Origin: RGIG9115 sp045644665
GTDB lineage: Bacteria > Bacillota > Clostridia > UBA1381
Direction of reading: 5' to 3'
NCBI GenBank assembly: GCA_045644665.1
Contig: JAZRHH010000034.1
Span: forward strand, 1-64,000
Length of the DNA: 64,000 nt
Numbering within the stretch: position 1 is the first letter of the stretch; each line of letters starts with the position of its first letter. This document shows, piece after piece, positions 15,230-24,113 of this stretch. The notes beneath the pieces are model-generated. The model made no database searches. It was not told the origin of the DNA and saw nothing but the letters and a program-made list of their open reading frames with translations. The position numbers and the translations under genes were made by a program.

Positions 15230-17527
15230 ATGTTTTCGTATACAGGCACAGCGGCAACAATGTTTTGCATTGGTACGGCGTTGGCTTTTATAATACAATG
15301 TGATATTTCTGTAGTATTGTTGGGAGCAATGATTTTTATTGTTGCCCCCATTTTGTTTTGCCTTATAACAAAGCTTGCATCAGGCAAATCCGTATGGGTG
15401 GTTGCTGTTGCAGGTGTGTTTTTACTTTTAGGCTTTGTTCGGACAAGCTATCAAACCTCCTATGACATAAGACCTATAAATGAATTTACAAATAAGGAGA
15501 TAGAGCTTAGAGGAGTGGTTGCTTCCTTGCCTACAGAGGAGAATGAAAAGTGGCGCTTTGTAATGGATGTAAAATCCGCAGACGGAAAAAGTGTTTCGGA
15601 AAGGGTCAGGATAACCACAGAAAAGCCGGGTATAAAGGTAAATGATTCTATCGTAACCTATGGCAAGTTAAAGACAATTTCCAAAAAGGCAAATACTACA
15701 AGCTTCAACAGCAGAACTTATTATATGAGACGTGGAATTTACTTTTCTCAGTTTGCGGAAGAAGTTTCGGAAAGCGATATCTTATATAAAATGTCGTATA
15801 AGGACAAATTAACCTCTTTTATAAATACCACTGTCACCTCATATATTGAAAGGTTTCCATCTGATGCACAGCCCCTGCTTAAGGGTATGATTTTAAATAA
15901 TAAAACAGAAATTCCCGATAGTGTGGCAGATAATATGCTAAAATCAGGACTTTACAGGTACATATACAGTCCTTATATTCATATAAGTATAATTATGCTT
16001 CTTATTTCCACGCTACTGAGTAAGCATGGCAAGGCAATTCCCTTTGTAATTGTGGTGCTTATTTTATATCTTGGTATGAATACAAATGTAGCAGTTGCAT
16101 GGAAGATAGCACTTTTTTACATAATATCCTATATAATTATGTACCGGTGTCACAGGAGCAATCCAAGGACTGCCTTGTATCTTACTGTTTTAATAACAGG
16201 ATTTATAAATCCCGTAACGTTAACTGATTCTGCCTTTATTATATCAGTTACATGTACTGTTTTAATGAGAGCATTTTCCCAGGAACTGAAATGGAGGCTG
16301 TTTTCTTACATAAGGAATCACCGTATTTCACAGGGAATAGCAACATATGTTATAATCACTTTGGGAATATATCCGCTCTGCTCATATTTTGGATATAATA
16401 TGACGCCATGGTCTTTTCTTGTGGGCACTCTGCTTATTCCGGCAGTGTCTTTGGTTTACATATTATTCTATACGGGATTTACAATTTTTGCAGTAACAGG
16501 CAAGGCTCTGTCCTTTGGAATACCTTTGATTATAAAGGGCTTTGTTTATCTTGCAGAGAATGTGTCAAAGCTGCCTTTTGCAAGTCTGTCCCTTGGAAAC
16601 TGCGGCATTTTGTTCCTGGTCACATTTTATATTTTGCTATATGCACTTTACAGGAGAATTCAGGGAAATAAATTTCTCCCTGCAGAAGTTGTAGCGGCTG
16701 TTCTGGGTGGTGTTTTCCTTATAACCACCCTTTATGGAATTAATGACGCAGAGCTGACCTTTGTAAATGTTGGACAGGGTGACTGTGCAGTTATAAAGCT
16801 ACCTTTTGGAAAAGCAGTAATGATTGACGGTGGAGGCGGTCCTGTTTATTCCGACTATGATGTGGGCAGTGCAGAGGTTGTACCATTTCTTACAGCCAAT
16901 GGTATAACAGACCTTGAAAGTGTAGTAATTTCTCATTATGACAAAGACCACACAGACGGAATTTTGTCTGTGTCGGAAACAATAGACATAGACAGGATTT
17001 ACATGCCCGACTATGAGCCGGATAATGATTATCGCAAAATGATAGAGGATATAGCAGAGGAAAAGGGTATAGAAATAAGCCTTGTTACAAACCCCGGAGA
17101 GATTGAGCTTCCGGGTAAGCTGAGGGGAGAGGTAGTTCATTTTGAAAGGTCAGACTACGGGAACGACAACTCCCTTGTTCTAAAGGTAACCTACGGCGAA
17201 ACGGATATCCTTTTTACAGGAGATATTTCTGTTTATGTAGAGTATAAGCTGCCGGAGGTGCCTGTAGAAATTTTAAAGGTTCCACACCACGGCTCAAAGA
17301 CCTCAAGCAGCTCGGACCTTATTAAGAAAACAGGTGCAGATTATAATGTAATATGCGTTGGAGAAAATAACCCCTACAAGCATCCTGTGGATATTGTTCT
17401 GGAAAGGTACAATAAAGGTGATGGCAAGGTTCTGAGAACAGACCTTGAGGGTGATATTCATTTTGTAATCGGCAAGGACAAAATAAAAAGGGTATGGAGC
17501 CGCAGCAACATAAACATTGACAAATAA
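15230..17527 (+). CDS. comEC: ComEC/Rec2-family DNA uptake protein
   Basis: Membrane channel for single-stranded DNA in natural transformation. The 765-residue protein has an N-terminal DUF4131-like region with two or three membrane segments, the central multi-pass Competence domain (about residues 210-480), and a C-terminal metallo-beta-lactamase fold: FVNVGQGDCAVIKLP, IDGGGG, ISHYDKDHTDGI, LFTGD and PHHGSKTSSSS. The HxDxDH ligand pattern is normal for ComEC. dprA and yifB in the same window complete part of a competence set, but no comGA or comEA is seen. Confidence 0.93.
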   Translation: MFSYTGTAATMFCIGTALAFIIQCDISVVLLGAMIFIVAPILFCLITKLASGKSVWVVAVAGVFLLLGFVRTSYQTSYDIRPINEFTNKEIELRGVVASLPTEENEKWRFVMDVKSADGKSVSERVRITTEKPGIKVNDSIVTYGKLKTISKKANTTSFNSRTYYMRRGIYFSQFAEEVSESDILYKMSYKDKLTSFINTTVTSYIERFPSDAQPLLKGMILNNKTEIPDSVADNMLKSGLYRYIYSPYIHISIIMLLISTLLSKHGKAIPFVIVVLILYLGMNTNVAVAWKIALFYIISYIIMYRCHRSNPRTALYLTVLITGFINPVTLTDSAFIISVTCTVLMRAFSQELKWRLFSYIRNHRISQGIATYVIITLGIYPLCSYFGYNMTPWSFLVGTLLIPAVSLVYILFYTGFTIFAVTGKALSFGIPLIIKGFVYLAENVSKLPFASLSLGNCGILFLVTFYILLYALYRRIQGNKFLPAEVVAAVLGGVFLITTLYGINDAELTFVNVGQGDCAVIKLPFGKAVMIDGGGGPVYSDYDVGSAEVVPFLTANGITDLESVVISHYDKDHTDGILSVSETIDIDRIYMPDYEPDNDYRKMIEDIAEEKGIEISLVTNPGEIELPGKLRGEVVHFERSDYGNDNSLVLKVTYGETDILFTGDISVYVEYKLPEVPVEILKVPHHGSKTSSSSDLIKKTGADYNVICVGENNPYKHPVDIVLERYNKGDGKVLRTDLEGDIHFVIGKDKIKRVWSRSNINIDK

Positions 17528-17545
17528 TACTAAAACTATTATAAT
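17517..17545 (+). promoter_or_regulatory. Consensus promoter of the stalk-domain gene
   Basis: TTGACA (17517-17522), 17 bases, TATAAT (17540-17545): perfect consensus. The -35 lies in the last codons of comEC (Ile-Asp-Lys-stop). Confidence 0.85.
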
Positions 17546-17568
17546 TTAAATGAAAGGAATGGTGAAAT

Positions 17569-18558
17569 ATGAAAAAAAGTATATTAAAACTAATGTGCAT
17601 GGCAGCACTTGCCACAGCATTTGTATCCGGAGGAGTATTTGCAGAGGAAAATCTTTGCGATCCGTTTAATAACGATTTATTTACTGTTGAAAAGGAAATT
17701 ACATACGAAGAAGGCAATCTTCCTCCTACAATGGAAATGTATACAGTAGAATACAATGAGGATTATTCTCAGAAAAAAATTATAAAGGTATACTACAACG
17801 AAAACGGAGAAAAAATCTACGAGGATATAACAGATTTTTTAGGGGAAGAAGAATTTGAAAATAAACGTGAGGAAATCTTAAAAGAACCGGAGTTTAATGA
17901 CGGACTAAAGCTTGTAAGCGGCGACGACGGAATGAGCTTCAGCTATGTGGACATTAACAATAACGAGGTAGCCTTTGGTTTCAGAGGACAAGGTGCGTCA
18001 TTTAGCTACAACCTTGGTATTTTAAGAGATGCATACGGCGGAATGAACATGGATACAGGAGAATATGATAACTTTACAACAACACTTTCAAAGGTTATGA
18101 CAGATAACACAACCTATACCTTTGAAGCGGCATTTACCGATTTTAATGATATGGGCTATGCAATGATGGAAAAGGATAATAAGTTCTATATTATAAAGCT
18201 AAAAAAAGGCGACATTATCACAGTTATGTATAATGGCGAGAAAATAAATTTTGACCAGATACCTGTTATAGAAAATGGAAGAACCCTTGTTCCGCTTCGT
18301 GCTATATTTGAAAAAATAGGAGCAACTGTTGATTGGAACGGGGATACCCAAACAGTAACAGCCACCAAGGACGATACATCAGTTTCACTTACAATCAATA
18401 ACACTGTTGCAATAAAGAACGGTGAAGAAATTTCTCTTGACGTGCCTGCAAAAATCATCGGCGGAAGAACACTTGTGCCTGTAAGATTTGTTTCAGATTG
18501 CTTTGGAGTAGCAGTTGAGTGGGACGGAACCATGCAAAGAGTTACATTAACAAAATAA
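17569..18558 (+). CDS. Secreted protein with copper amine oxidase N-terminal-like (stalk) repeats
   Basis: 329 residues. Signal peptide MKKSILKLMCMAALATAF with cleavage near VFAEE (about residue 26). The middle 190 residues are unrecognised and acidic. The C-terminal 110 residues are a copper amine oxidase N-terminal-like domain: IPVIENGRTLVPLRAIFEKIGA, VDWNGDTQTVTA, then a second half IIGGRTLVPVRFVSDCFG and VEWDGTMQRVTL. In Clostridia this domain is a common cell-surface module and does not imply amine oxidase activity. Driven by a strong promoter. Confidence 0.9.
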   Translation: MKKSILKLMCMAALATAFVSGGVFAEENLCDPFNNDLFTVEKEITYEEGNLPPTMEMYTVEYNEDYSQKKIIKVYYNENGEKIYEDITDFLGEEEFENKREEILKEPEFNDGLKLVSGDDGMSFSYVDINNNEVAFGFRGQGASFSYNLGILRDAYGGMNMDTGEYDNFTTTLSKVMTDNTTYTFEAAFTDFNDMGYAMMEKDNKFYIIKLKKGDIITVMYNGEKINFDQIPVIENGRTLVPLRAIFEKIGATVDWNGDTQTVTATKDDTSVSLTINNTVAIKNGEEISLDVPAKIIGGRTLVPVRFVSDCFGVAVEWDGTMQRVTLTK

Positions 18559-18559
18559 T

Positions 18560-18590
18560 AAAATAGCACAGCTTGGCTGTGCTATTTTCT
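18560..18590. terminator. Bidirectional terminator between the stalk gene and yajC
   Basis: A 13-bp stem (18560-18572 with 18576-18588) starting AAAATAGCACAGC, flanked by T and A tracts on the two strands; serves both convergent genes. Confidence 0.85.
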
Positions 18591-18591
18591 A

Positions 18592-18948
18592 TTAATTGCT
18601 TATTTTTGTTTGCACGTCTTTGATTGCGCTTCTTTCAAACTTAATGAAAGATCTTTCTGCAGGATTGCCTGTGCTTCCTGTTTCAATTATTACGAACTCG
18701 TCCTTAATTCTTGAAACCTTGCCGGCAATACCGCCGATTGTAACAACCTTGTCGCCAACTGCCATCTTTGAAATCTTTTCACGAAGTGCCTTTTCCTTTT
18801 TCTTTTGTGGTCTTATAAGAATGAGGTACATAAAAAGTATCATTAATAGAAATGGCAAAAGTGATGCAACCATGCCGCCAGCTCCTACCTGACCTGCTGC
18901 CTGTGGCGCTGCAGCTGTACCTTCTGCAAATACTGTTGTAAATAACAT
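18592..18948 (-). CDS. yajC: Preprotein translocase subunit YajC
   Basis: Single-span accessory of the Sec translocon. 118 residues: hydrophobic segment SLLPFLLMILFMYLILI (about residues 29-45), then the family motif RPQKKKEK and the soluble KISKMAVGDKVVTIGGIAGKV. An N-terminal alanine/glycine-rich lead of 25 residues is long for the family. AAGGAG precedes the ATG. Monocistronic, with promoter at 18985-19013. Confidence 0.93.
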   Translation of the reverse strand: MLFTTVFAEGTAAAPQAAGQVGAGGMVASLLPFLLMILFMYLILIRPQKKKEKALREKISKMAVGDKVVTIGGIAGKVSRIKDEFVIIETGSTGNPAERSFIKFERSAIKDVQTKISN

Positions 18949-18984
18949 AGCGTATCTCCTTTTGAATAATATTTTGATAATGAC

Positions 18985-19013
18985 ATTATACTATGAAAGT
19001 ATTTAAAATTCAA
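18985..19013 (-). promoter_or_regulatory. Promoter of yajC
   Basis: Minus strand TTGAAT (19013-19008), 17 bases, TATAAT (18990-18985). Confidence 0.75.
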
Positions 19014-19073
19014 GTATTTTTTGTACTTTTTACATGTTTTCAAAAAAATTGTAATAAATTTCTTGTTTTATAC

Positions 19074-19102
19074 TTGAAAATGCCAAAAAAAAGTATTATA
19101 AT
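19074..19102 (+). promoter_or_regulatory. Promoter of pta-ackA
   Basis: TTGAAA (19074-19079), 17 bases, TATAAT (19097-19102). Transcription would begin near 19109, giving a leader of about 55 bases. Confidence 0.8.
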
Positions 19103-19111
19103 AAACTGTGG

Positions 19112-19130
19112 ATGCAAATATTATTTGCAT
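19112..19130 (+). promoter_or_regulatory. Inverted repeat at the pta transcript start
   Basis: ATGCAAAT, 3 bases, ATTTGCAT: an 8-bp perfect palindrome beginning a few bases after the predicted start of transcription. It has no T-tract. Placement fits a repressor operator or a 5' mRNA stem; neither is proved. Confidence 0.45.
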
Positions 19131-19163
19131 ATAAACAACAAAAACAGAGGAGAGTAAATAAAC

Positions 19164-20165
19164 ATGAGTAATTTTATTGACGGTCTCAAGGAAAGAGCAA
19201 AGCAAAACATAAAAACTATTGTTCTTGCAGAGGGCGAGGACAAGAGAACTGTTGAAGCTGCAGCTCTTGTAAAAAAAGACGGATATGCAAAGGTTATACT
19301 TCTTGGAAATGTTGACAAGATAGAGGCTATTGCAAAGGAATGTAACTATGACATTGAGGGTGTACAGATAATTGACCCTGAAACATCAGACAAGACAGCA
19401 GAGTATGCAAATGAGTTCTATGAGCTCAGAAAATCAAAGGGTGTAACACCTGAACAGGCTGCCGAAACAGTTAAGAATACTCTTTACTATGGATGTATGA
19501 TGGTTAAGCTTGGTGATGCAGACGGTATGGTTGCCGGTGCTGTAAACTCATCTGCAAATGTTATCAGACCGTCACTCCAGATACTCAAAACAGCACCTGG
19601 GACAAAGCTCGTTTCTGCATTCTTTATCATGGTTGTTCCAAACTGCGAATATGGTGAAAACGGAACATTCATCTTTGCAGACAGCGGTCTTAACGAAAAT
19701 CCTGATGCAGACCAGGTATCAGAAATTGCAATCTCATCTGCAAAGAGCTTTAAGGCTCTTATTGGTACAGAGCCAAAAATTGCAATGCTTTCATACTCAA
19801 CCTACGGAAGCGCAAAAAATCCTCTTGTAGATAAAATGGTAGAAGCAACAAGACTTGCAAAAGAAAAGAGACCTGACCTTGCCATTGACGGTGAAATGCA
19901 ATTTGACGCAGCAGTAGTAAAATCTGTTGCAGAGCAAAAAGCACCCGGCTCAAAGGTTGCAGGACAGGCAAACGTTCTTGTATTCCCTGACCTTAATGCA
20001 GGTAACATTGGTTATAAGCTTGTTCAGCGTCTTGCGAAGGCAGAAGCATACGGACCAATCCTCCAGGGTATTTCAAAGCCTGTAAACGACCTTTCAAGAG
20101 GCTGCGTTGCAGAGGATATTGCAGGAGTTGTTGCTATAACAGCAATTCAAGCACAAGATAATTGA
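19164..20165 (+). CDS. pta: Phosphate acetyltransferase
   Basis: Converts acetyl-CoA and phosphate to acetyl phosphate. 333 residues, the short form without the N-terminal DRTGG domain. Landmarks: VLAEGEDKRTVEAA at the N terminus, DGMVAGAVNSSANVIRP near residue 115, and VFPDLNAGNIGYKLVQRLAKAEAYGPILQG near residue 275 (two stretches of one conserved block). Forms an acetate and ATP-yielding pathway with ackA 19 bases downstream. Confidence 0.96.
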   Translation: MSNFIDGLKERAKQNIKTIVLAEGEDKRTVEAAALVKKDGYAKVILLGNVDKIEAIAKECNYDIEGVQIIDPETSDKTAEYANEFYELRKSKGVTPEQAAETVKNTLYYGCMMVKLGDADGMVAGAVNSSANVIRPSLQILKTAPGTKLVSAFFIMVVPNCEYGENGTFIFADSGLNENPDADQVSEIAISSAKSFKALIGTEPKIAMLSYSTYGSAKNPLVDKMVEATRLAKEKRPDLAIDGEMQFDAAVVKSVAEQKAPGSKVAGQANVLVFPDLNAGNIGYKLVQRLAKAEAYGPILQGISKPVNDLSRGCVAEDIAGVVAITAIQAQDN

Positions 20166-20184
20166 TTTTGAAGGGAGAATTAAC

Positions 20185-21381
20185 ATGAAGGTTTTAGTTA
20201 TTAATGCCGGAAGTTCATCACTCAAATATCAGCTTATTGATATGGATACCGAAACACTTCTTGCAAAGGGACTTTGCGAGAGAATAGGTCTTGATGGTGC
20301 AAACCTCCAGCATACAAACATAGCACAAGACAAAAAGGTAAAAATAGAAAGCAAAATGGAAAACCATGCAGATGCAATCAAGCTTGTTGTTGACGCTCTT
20401 GTAGATGCAAATCATGGCGTTATCAAAGATATGTCAGAAATTGGCGCAGTTGGTCACAGAGTTGTGCATGGTGCAGAGCATTTTGCAGACTCATTTATAA
20501 TTGATGGTAAGGTTAAGGAAGCCCTTGAGATGTGTACACCTCTTGCTCCGCTTCACAACCCACCAAACATTACAGGTATCGAAGCTTGTGAAAAAATTAT
20601 GCCGGGCGTAAAGCAGGTTGCTGTTTTTGATACAGCTTTCCACCAGACAATGCCTGCAAAAGCATATATGTACGGTCTTCCTTACAAGTTCTACGAAGAG
20701 CATAAGGTAAGAAAGTACGGCTTCCACGGCACAAGCCACAAGTACGTAGCTGCAGAAGCTGCTAAAATGCTTGGCAAGGCTCCTGAAGATGTAAAGATTA
20801 TTACATGTCACCTTGGCAACGGCTCATCAATCACAGCTGTTGACGGCGGCAAATCTGTTGATACAACAATGGGCTTTACTCCTCTTGACGGTACAATCAT
20901 GGGAACAAGAACAGGTACAATGGACCCTGCTGTTATCACATATATGATGGACATGGGACTTGATTCAAAGCAGATTAACACAATAGTTAACAAAGAATCA
21001 GGCGTATACGGTGTATCAGGCGTTTCAAGTGACTTTAGAGACCTTTCTGCTGCAGCAGACAACGGCAACGACAGAGCACAACTTGCACTTGATATGTTCA
21101 CATACGGAGTTAAAAAGTACATTGGTTCATATGCTGCTGCAATGGGCGGTGTAGATGCAATTGTATTTACAGCCGGCGTTGGCGAAAACGACAGCTATAC
21201 ACGCGAGCAGTCAGTTGAGGGTCTTGAGTTTATGGGAGTTAAGATTGACAAGGAAAAGAACAAGGTAAGAGGACAGAAGATGGATATTTCTGCTCCCGAC
21301 GCTACAGTTAAAACTCTTGTTATCCCAACAAACGAAGAGCTTATGATTGCGATAGATACTAAGAGATTAGTTGAAGGCTAA
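20185..21381 (+). CDS. ackA: Acetate kinase
   Basis: Makes ATP and acetate from acetyl phosphate. 398 residues, standard length. ASKHA-fold signatures: LVINAGSSSLKYQ at the N terminus, GHRVVHG, FDTAFHQTMP (catalytic Asp), GFHGTSHKYV, HLGNGSSITAV and FTAGVGENDS. Co-transcribed with pta. The stop codon is followed after a single base by repeat copy B, whose first hairpin then acts as the nearest terminator. Confidence 0.97.
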   Translation: MKVLVINAGSSSLKYQLIDMDTETLLAKGLCERIGLDGANLQHTNIAQDKKVKIESKMENHADAIKLVVDALVDANHGVIKDMSEIGAVGHRVVHGAEHFADSFIIDGKVKEALEMCTPLAPLHNPPNITGIEACEKIMPGVKQVAVFDTAFHQTMPAKAYMYGLPYKFYEEHKVRKYGFHGTSHKYVAAEAAKMLGKAPEDVKIITCHLGNGSSITAVDGGKSVDTTMGFTPLDGTIMGTRTGTMDPAVITYMMDMGLDSKQINTIVNKESGVYGVSGVSSDFRDLSAAADNGNDRAQLALDMFTYGVKKYIGSYAAAMGGVDAIVFTAGVGENDSYTREQSVEGLEFMGVKIDKEKNKVRGQKMDISAPDATVKTLVIPTNEELMIAIDTKRLVEG

Positions 21382-21382
21382 G

Positions 21383-21701
21383 AGGGAATGTTTAAAAATG
21401 CACAGACCGTTCAATGGCTTTGTATTTACAATTAAAAAACTTTCAATAAAAGTAAGAACCCGCAACAACTTGCGGGTTCTTGTTTATTTTATGCTATTGA
21501 AAGCAGTGACGTTATCCAAATCAAAGATTTGGAACGCTGTTGCATAGGTGTCGTCTGCCAAATCGGAGATTTGGACTCCACCGCATACGAACTCATCGAA
21601 CCACTCGGCGTACCCGTGTACGCCTTCGGGAAAATAAAATGCGAAATAATTTCGCATTTTATTTCGTTTCGTCCGTTCTGCACTATTTTTATTCCATTCC
21701 T
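21383..21701. repeat. Structured interspersed repeat, copy B
   Basis: 319 bp, same element as copy A (6631-6870). The first 23 bases are identical to copy A; the right end (GTTTCGTCC to CATTCCT) differs at a few sites. Internal structure: long-range stem TTCAATGGC (21410-21418) with GCTATTGAA (21493-21501, one G-U), a 12-bp hairpin with T-rich tail (21454-21481), two extra CCAAATC/GATTTGG hairpins absent in A (insert of about 80 bases), GGCGTAC/GTACGCC (21607-21624) plus TTCGGG, and a long hairpin AAATAAAATGCGAAA/TTTCGCATTTTATTT near 21632-21665. Minus-strand reading has a 64-codon ORF, which I regard as fortuitous. Confidence 0.8.
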
Positions 21702-21732
21702 GATTTGTGTCGGGAATTTTTTAATATTTATC

Positions 21733-21761
21733 TTGCATATTTATGGTATTTATTATATAAT
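21733..21761 (+). promoter_or_regulatory. Promoter of the histidine kinase gene
   Basis: TTGCAT (21733-21738), 17 bases, TATAAT (21756-21761). It begins 32 bases after repeat copy B. Confidence 0.68.
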
Positions 21762-21779
21762 AACTATGTATGAAATGAG

Positions 21780-23249
21780 GTGTTAAAGATTATTACAGAA
21801 AAGCTAAGACGAAGCATTCCTGAAATTATGAAAAAAAAGTCAGTTGTGATATATTATGCAGCAATGGTAGCTGCTCTTATTGTTATGTGCATTTTTGTAA
21901 CCTCGGCAGTTTCAAAAAATCTTTATAATAATGAAGAAGCTGACCTTTTTGCAAAGGCAAACATAATAGCCGGAACGCTTGGCGACCGTGAGTATGACGA
22001 GGAATATACAGACAGTCTTATTTCCATGAGCCTTGCCGGCACAAAAACACGTGGAATACTCCTTGACGGAACAGGGAAAGCTGTTTTTGATACAAATACC
22101 TCTGCCCAAACAGACGGGATAATTTTTACAAGCTCCATAATCACCAAGGCCTTGTCCGGAGCGCAGGAGTCTAAAAAAGATGTAAGCACAGGCGGTATAA
22201 AAACCCTGTCTGCAGCCGTACCAATATATAACGCCGAGGCAATTTCAGGTGCAATCTTTCTTTCAAAGGATATGAGTGACACAGACAGAGTTGTAAGAGC
22301 AGTAAGTGCCGGAATTATAATTTTTTCTTTTGTTATACTGGTGCTTATGATTCTTCTCAGCATTAAAATAGAGCGTATGGTCACATCGCCTGTTAATGAT
22401 TTTGTTGTAGCTGCACAGGAAATTTCAAAGGGTAACTTTGAAAGTAAAATTCCCGTACGTGGGAATTCGGAAATGGATCAGCTGGCAAATGCCATGAACT
22501 ACATGTGTTCCGAGCTTGAACTTCTGGAAACAAAAAGAAGAAAGTTCGTATCCGATGCATCACATGAGCTAAAAACACCAATGGCAACAATAAAGCTTAT
22601 ATGTGACAGTATCACTGCAACGGAAAATCCGGACGCAGAAATGGTAACGGAATTTTTGTCCGACCTTAGTGACGAGGTTGACCGTCTTACAAGAATTATA
22701 GAAAAGCTTCTTCTTCTCACAAAGCTTGACTCAAAGGAATCTCAGCTTACAATGGAGCTTGTTGACTTTGGAATGATGTTGGAGCGTATTAAGAACAAGC
22801 TAACACCAATAGCCGCAAGTAAAAACATAATAATAACAACAGATATACAGGCGGATATGCTGCCTGTTACAATGGACCATGACCGGATTTGGGAGTCTCT
22901 TTACAATATAACGGACAATGCAATAAAATACTCAAAAATCGGCTCTGCTGTCAAAATTGTTGCAAGTTCGGACGAGAAAAATCTTACCGTAAAAATTATT
23001 GACTCAGGAAAGGGAATTCCTGATGAGTTCAAGGAAAGGGTATTTGAAAGATTTTACCGTCTTGATGACTCCCGTGCAAGAGATACAGGCGGCACAGGCC
23101 TTGGACTTGCAATTGCAAGAGAAGCGGTTCTCCTTCATAAGGGTGAGCTTTTTGTAGAGGACAACCCCGAGGGCGGAAGCTGCTTTGTTATGGTTCTTCC
23201 CCTTAAGTCTGATATTCAGACTGTGCAAGGCGGAGGTGACGAAAGTTGA
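21780..23249 (+). CDS. Membrane sensor histidine kinase
   Basis: 489 residues: first membrane segment about 24-44, an extracytoplasmic sensor domain about 45-175, second membrane segment about 180-202, HAMP (MVTSPVNDFVVAAQEISKG), then HisKA with the phospho-acceptor in DASHELKTPMAT and HATPase with N box ITDNAIKYS, G1 DSGKGIP and G2 GGTGLGLAIA. The GTG at 21780 has AGG too close (1 base), so translation may begin elsewhere, such as ATG 21828. No response regulator is adjacent: upstream is repeat copy B, downstream the GerMN gene. The signal sensed is unknown. Confidence 0.9.
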   Translation: MLKIITEKLRRSIPEIMKKKSVVIYYAAMVAALIVMCIFVTSAVSKNLYNNEEADLFAKANIIAGTLGDREYDEEYTDSLISMSLAGTKTRGILLDGTGKAVFDTNTSAQTDGIIFTSSIITKALSGAQESKKDVSTGGIKTLSAAVPIYNAEAISGAIFLSKDMSDTDRVVRAVSAGIIIFSFVILVLMILLSIKIERMVTSPVNDFVVAAQEISKGNFESKIPVRGNSEMDQLANAMNYMCSELELLETKRRKFVSDASHELKTPMATIKLICDSITATENPDAEMVTEFLSDLSDEVDRLTRIIEKLLLLTKLDSKESQLTMELVDFGMMLERIKNKLTPIAASKNIIITTDIQADMLPVTMDHDRIWESLYNITDNAIKYSKIGSAVKIVASSDEKNLTVKIIDSGKGIPDEFKERVFERFYRLDDSRARDTGGTGLGLAIAREAVLLHKGELFVEDNPEGGSCFVMVLPLKSDIQTVQGGGDES

Positions 23250-24091
23250 GAAAAACTATTATCGGCGCATGTATAAGCCTCGGACTTTTAATATGCGCAG
23301 TAGTGGTATTTATCCTCATGTATACAGGAAAAAGCAAGTTGCCATGTGTTGTCTATTATTTAAATACAAGCCAGACACAGCTTGTGGCTGAAACAGTAAA
23401 TGTTTCGTATGCGGACCCCACACATATACCACAGAATATTATAAATAAACTAAAGAGTTCAGGGCTTGGCAAGAAAAGTCCAATTCCAAAGTCCTGCACA
23501 GTTAACACCGTCAGCTTTGACGATGCAGAGAGTATAACTGTTGACTTGTCAAAGGAGTTTGTAGATACTGATACAGAGCTTAATGTACTTCGTGCATATG
23601 CAATAATAAAATCCATTTGCAGTACATCTGCCTCCCTTGGAATAAGCAGAGTAAGAGTAACAGTTGACGGGAAATATATAAAGGCTCCAAATGGCATGGC
23701 AATCGGCTATCTTTCCGACTCATCAATAAATATAATGAATTCGGAAGAAGCTATAACATATGAGTGTGACTTGTACTTTTTAGATAAAGAGTCAGATAAT
23801 CTTAAGCCGGAAAGACGTAAAATAGACGCAGCCAACGGAACAATTGAGTTTAATACAATAAATGCAATGATAGACGGTCCTGAAACAGAGGGTCTTAAAA
23901 ATATATTCCCAAAGGGAACAAGGCTCCTGTCTGCACAGACTCTGGAGGGCGTGTGCTATATAAGCTTTGCAGAGCTTCCACCGTCAGCTTCGGAAACTCT
24001 TATAAATTCTGCACTTACTCACACACTGTCTGCCTTTGACGGAATAGACTCCGTAAAAATTTTAATTAAAGGCAGATACGAAAAAAAATAA
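23246..24091 (+). CDS. Membrane-anchored GerMN-domain protein
   Basis: 281 residues. N-terminal membrane segment or signal anchor (IIGACISLGLLICAVVVFIL), then two GerMN-type repeats (about 40-150 and 165-278), each with a pattern like INKLKSSG...TVNTVSFDDAESITVDLSKEF and a LNVLRAYAIIKSI-type helix. GerMN domains occur in GerM and LpqB and are often next to a two-component system. TTG start at 23246 overlaps the kinase stop by 4 bases behind GGAGGTG, so the two proteins are translationally coupled and probably work together. Confidence 0.85.
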   Translation: MRKTIIGACISLGLLICAVVVFILMYTGKSKLPCVVYYLNTSQTQLVAETVNVSYADPTHIPQNIINKLKSSGLGKKSPIPKSCTVNTVSFDDAESITVDLSKEFVDTDTELNVLRAYAIIKSICSTSASLGISRVRVTVDGKYIKAPNGMAIGYLSDSSINIMNSEEAITYECDLYFLDKESDNLKPERRKIDAANGTIEFNTINAMIDGPETEGLKNIFPKGTRLLSAQTLEGVCYISFAELPPSASETLINSALTHTLSAFDGIDSVKILIKGRYEKK

Positions 24092-24113
24092 TCGCTACAG
24101 AGGTGAATACTTT

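Noticed and set aside
21489..21683. Minus-strand ORF of 64 codons inside repeat copy B
   Set aside because: It spans the hairpins, has no ribosome site and is not kept in copy A, so it is probably a by-product of the repeat.
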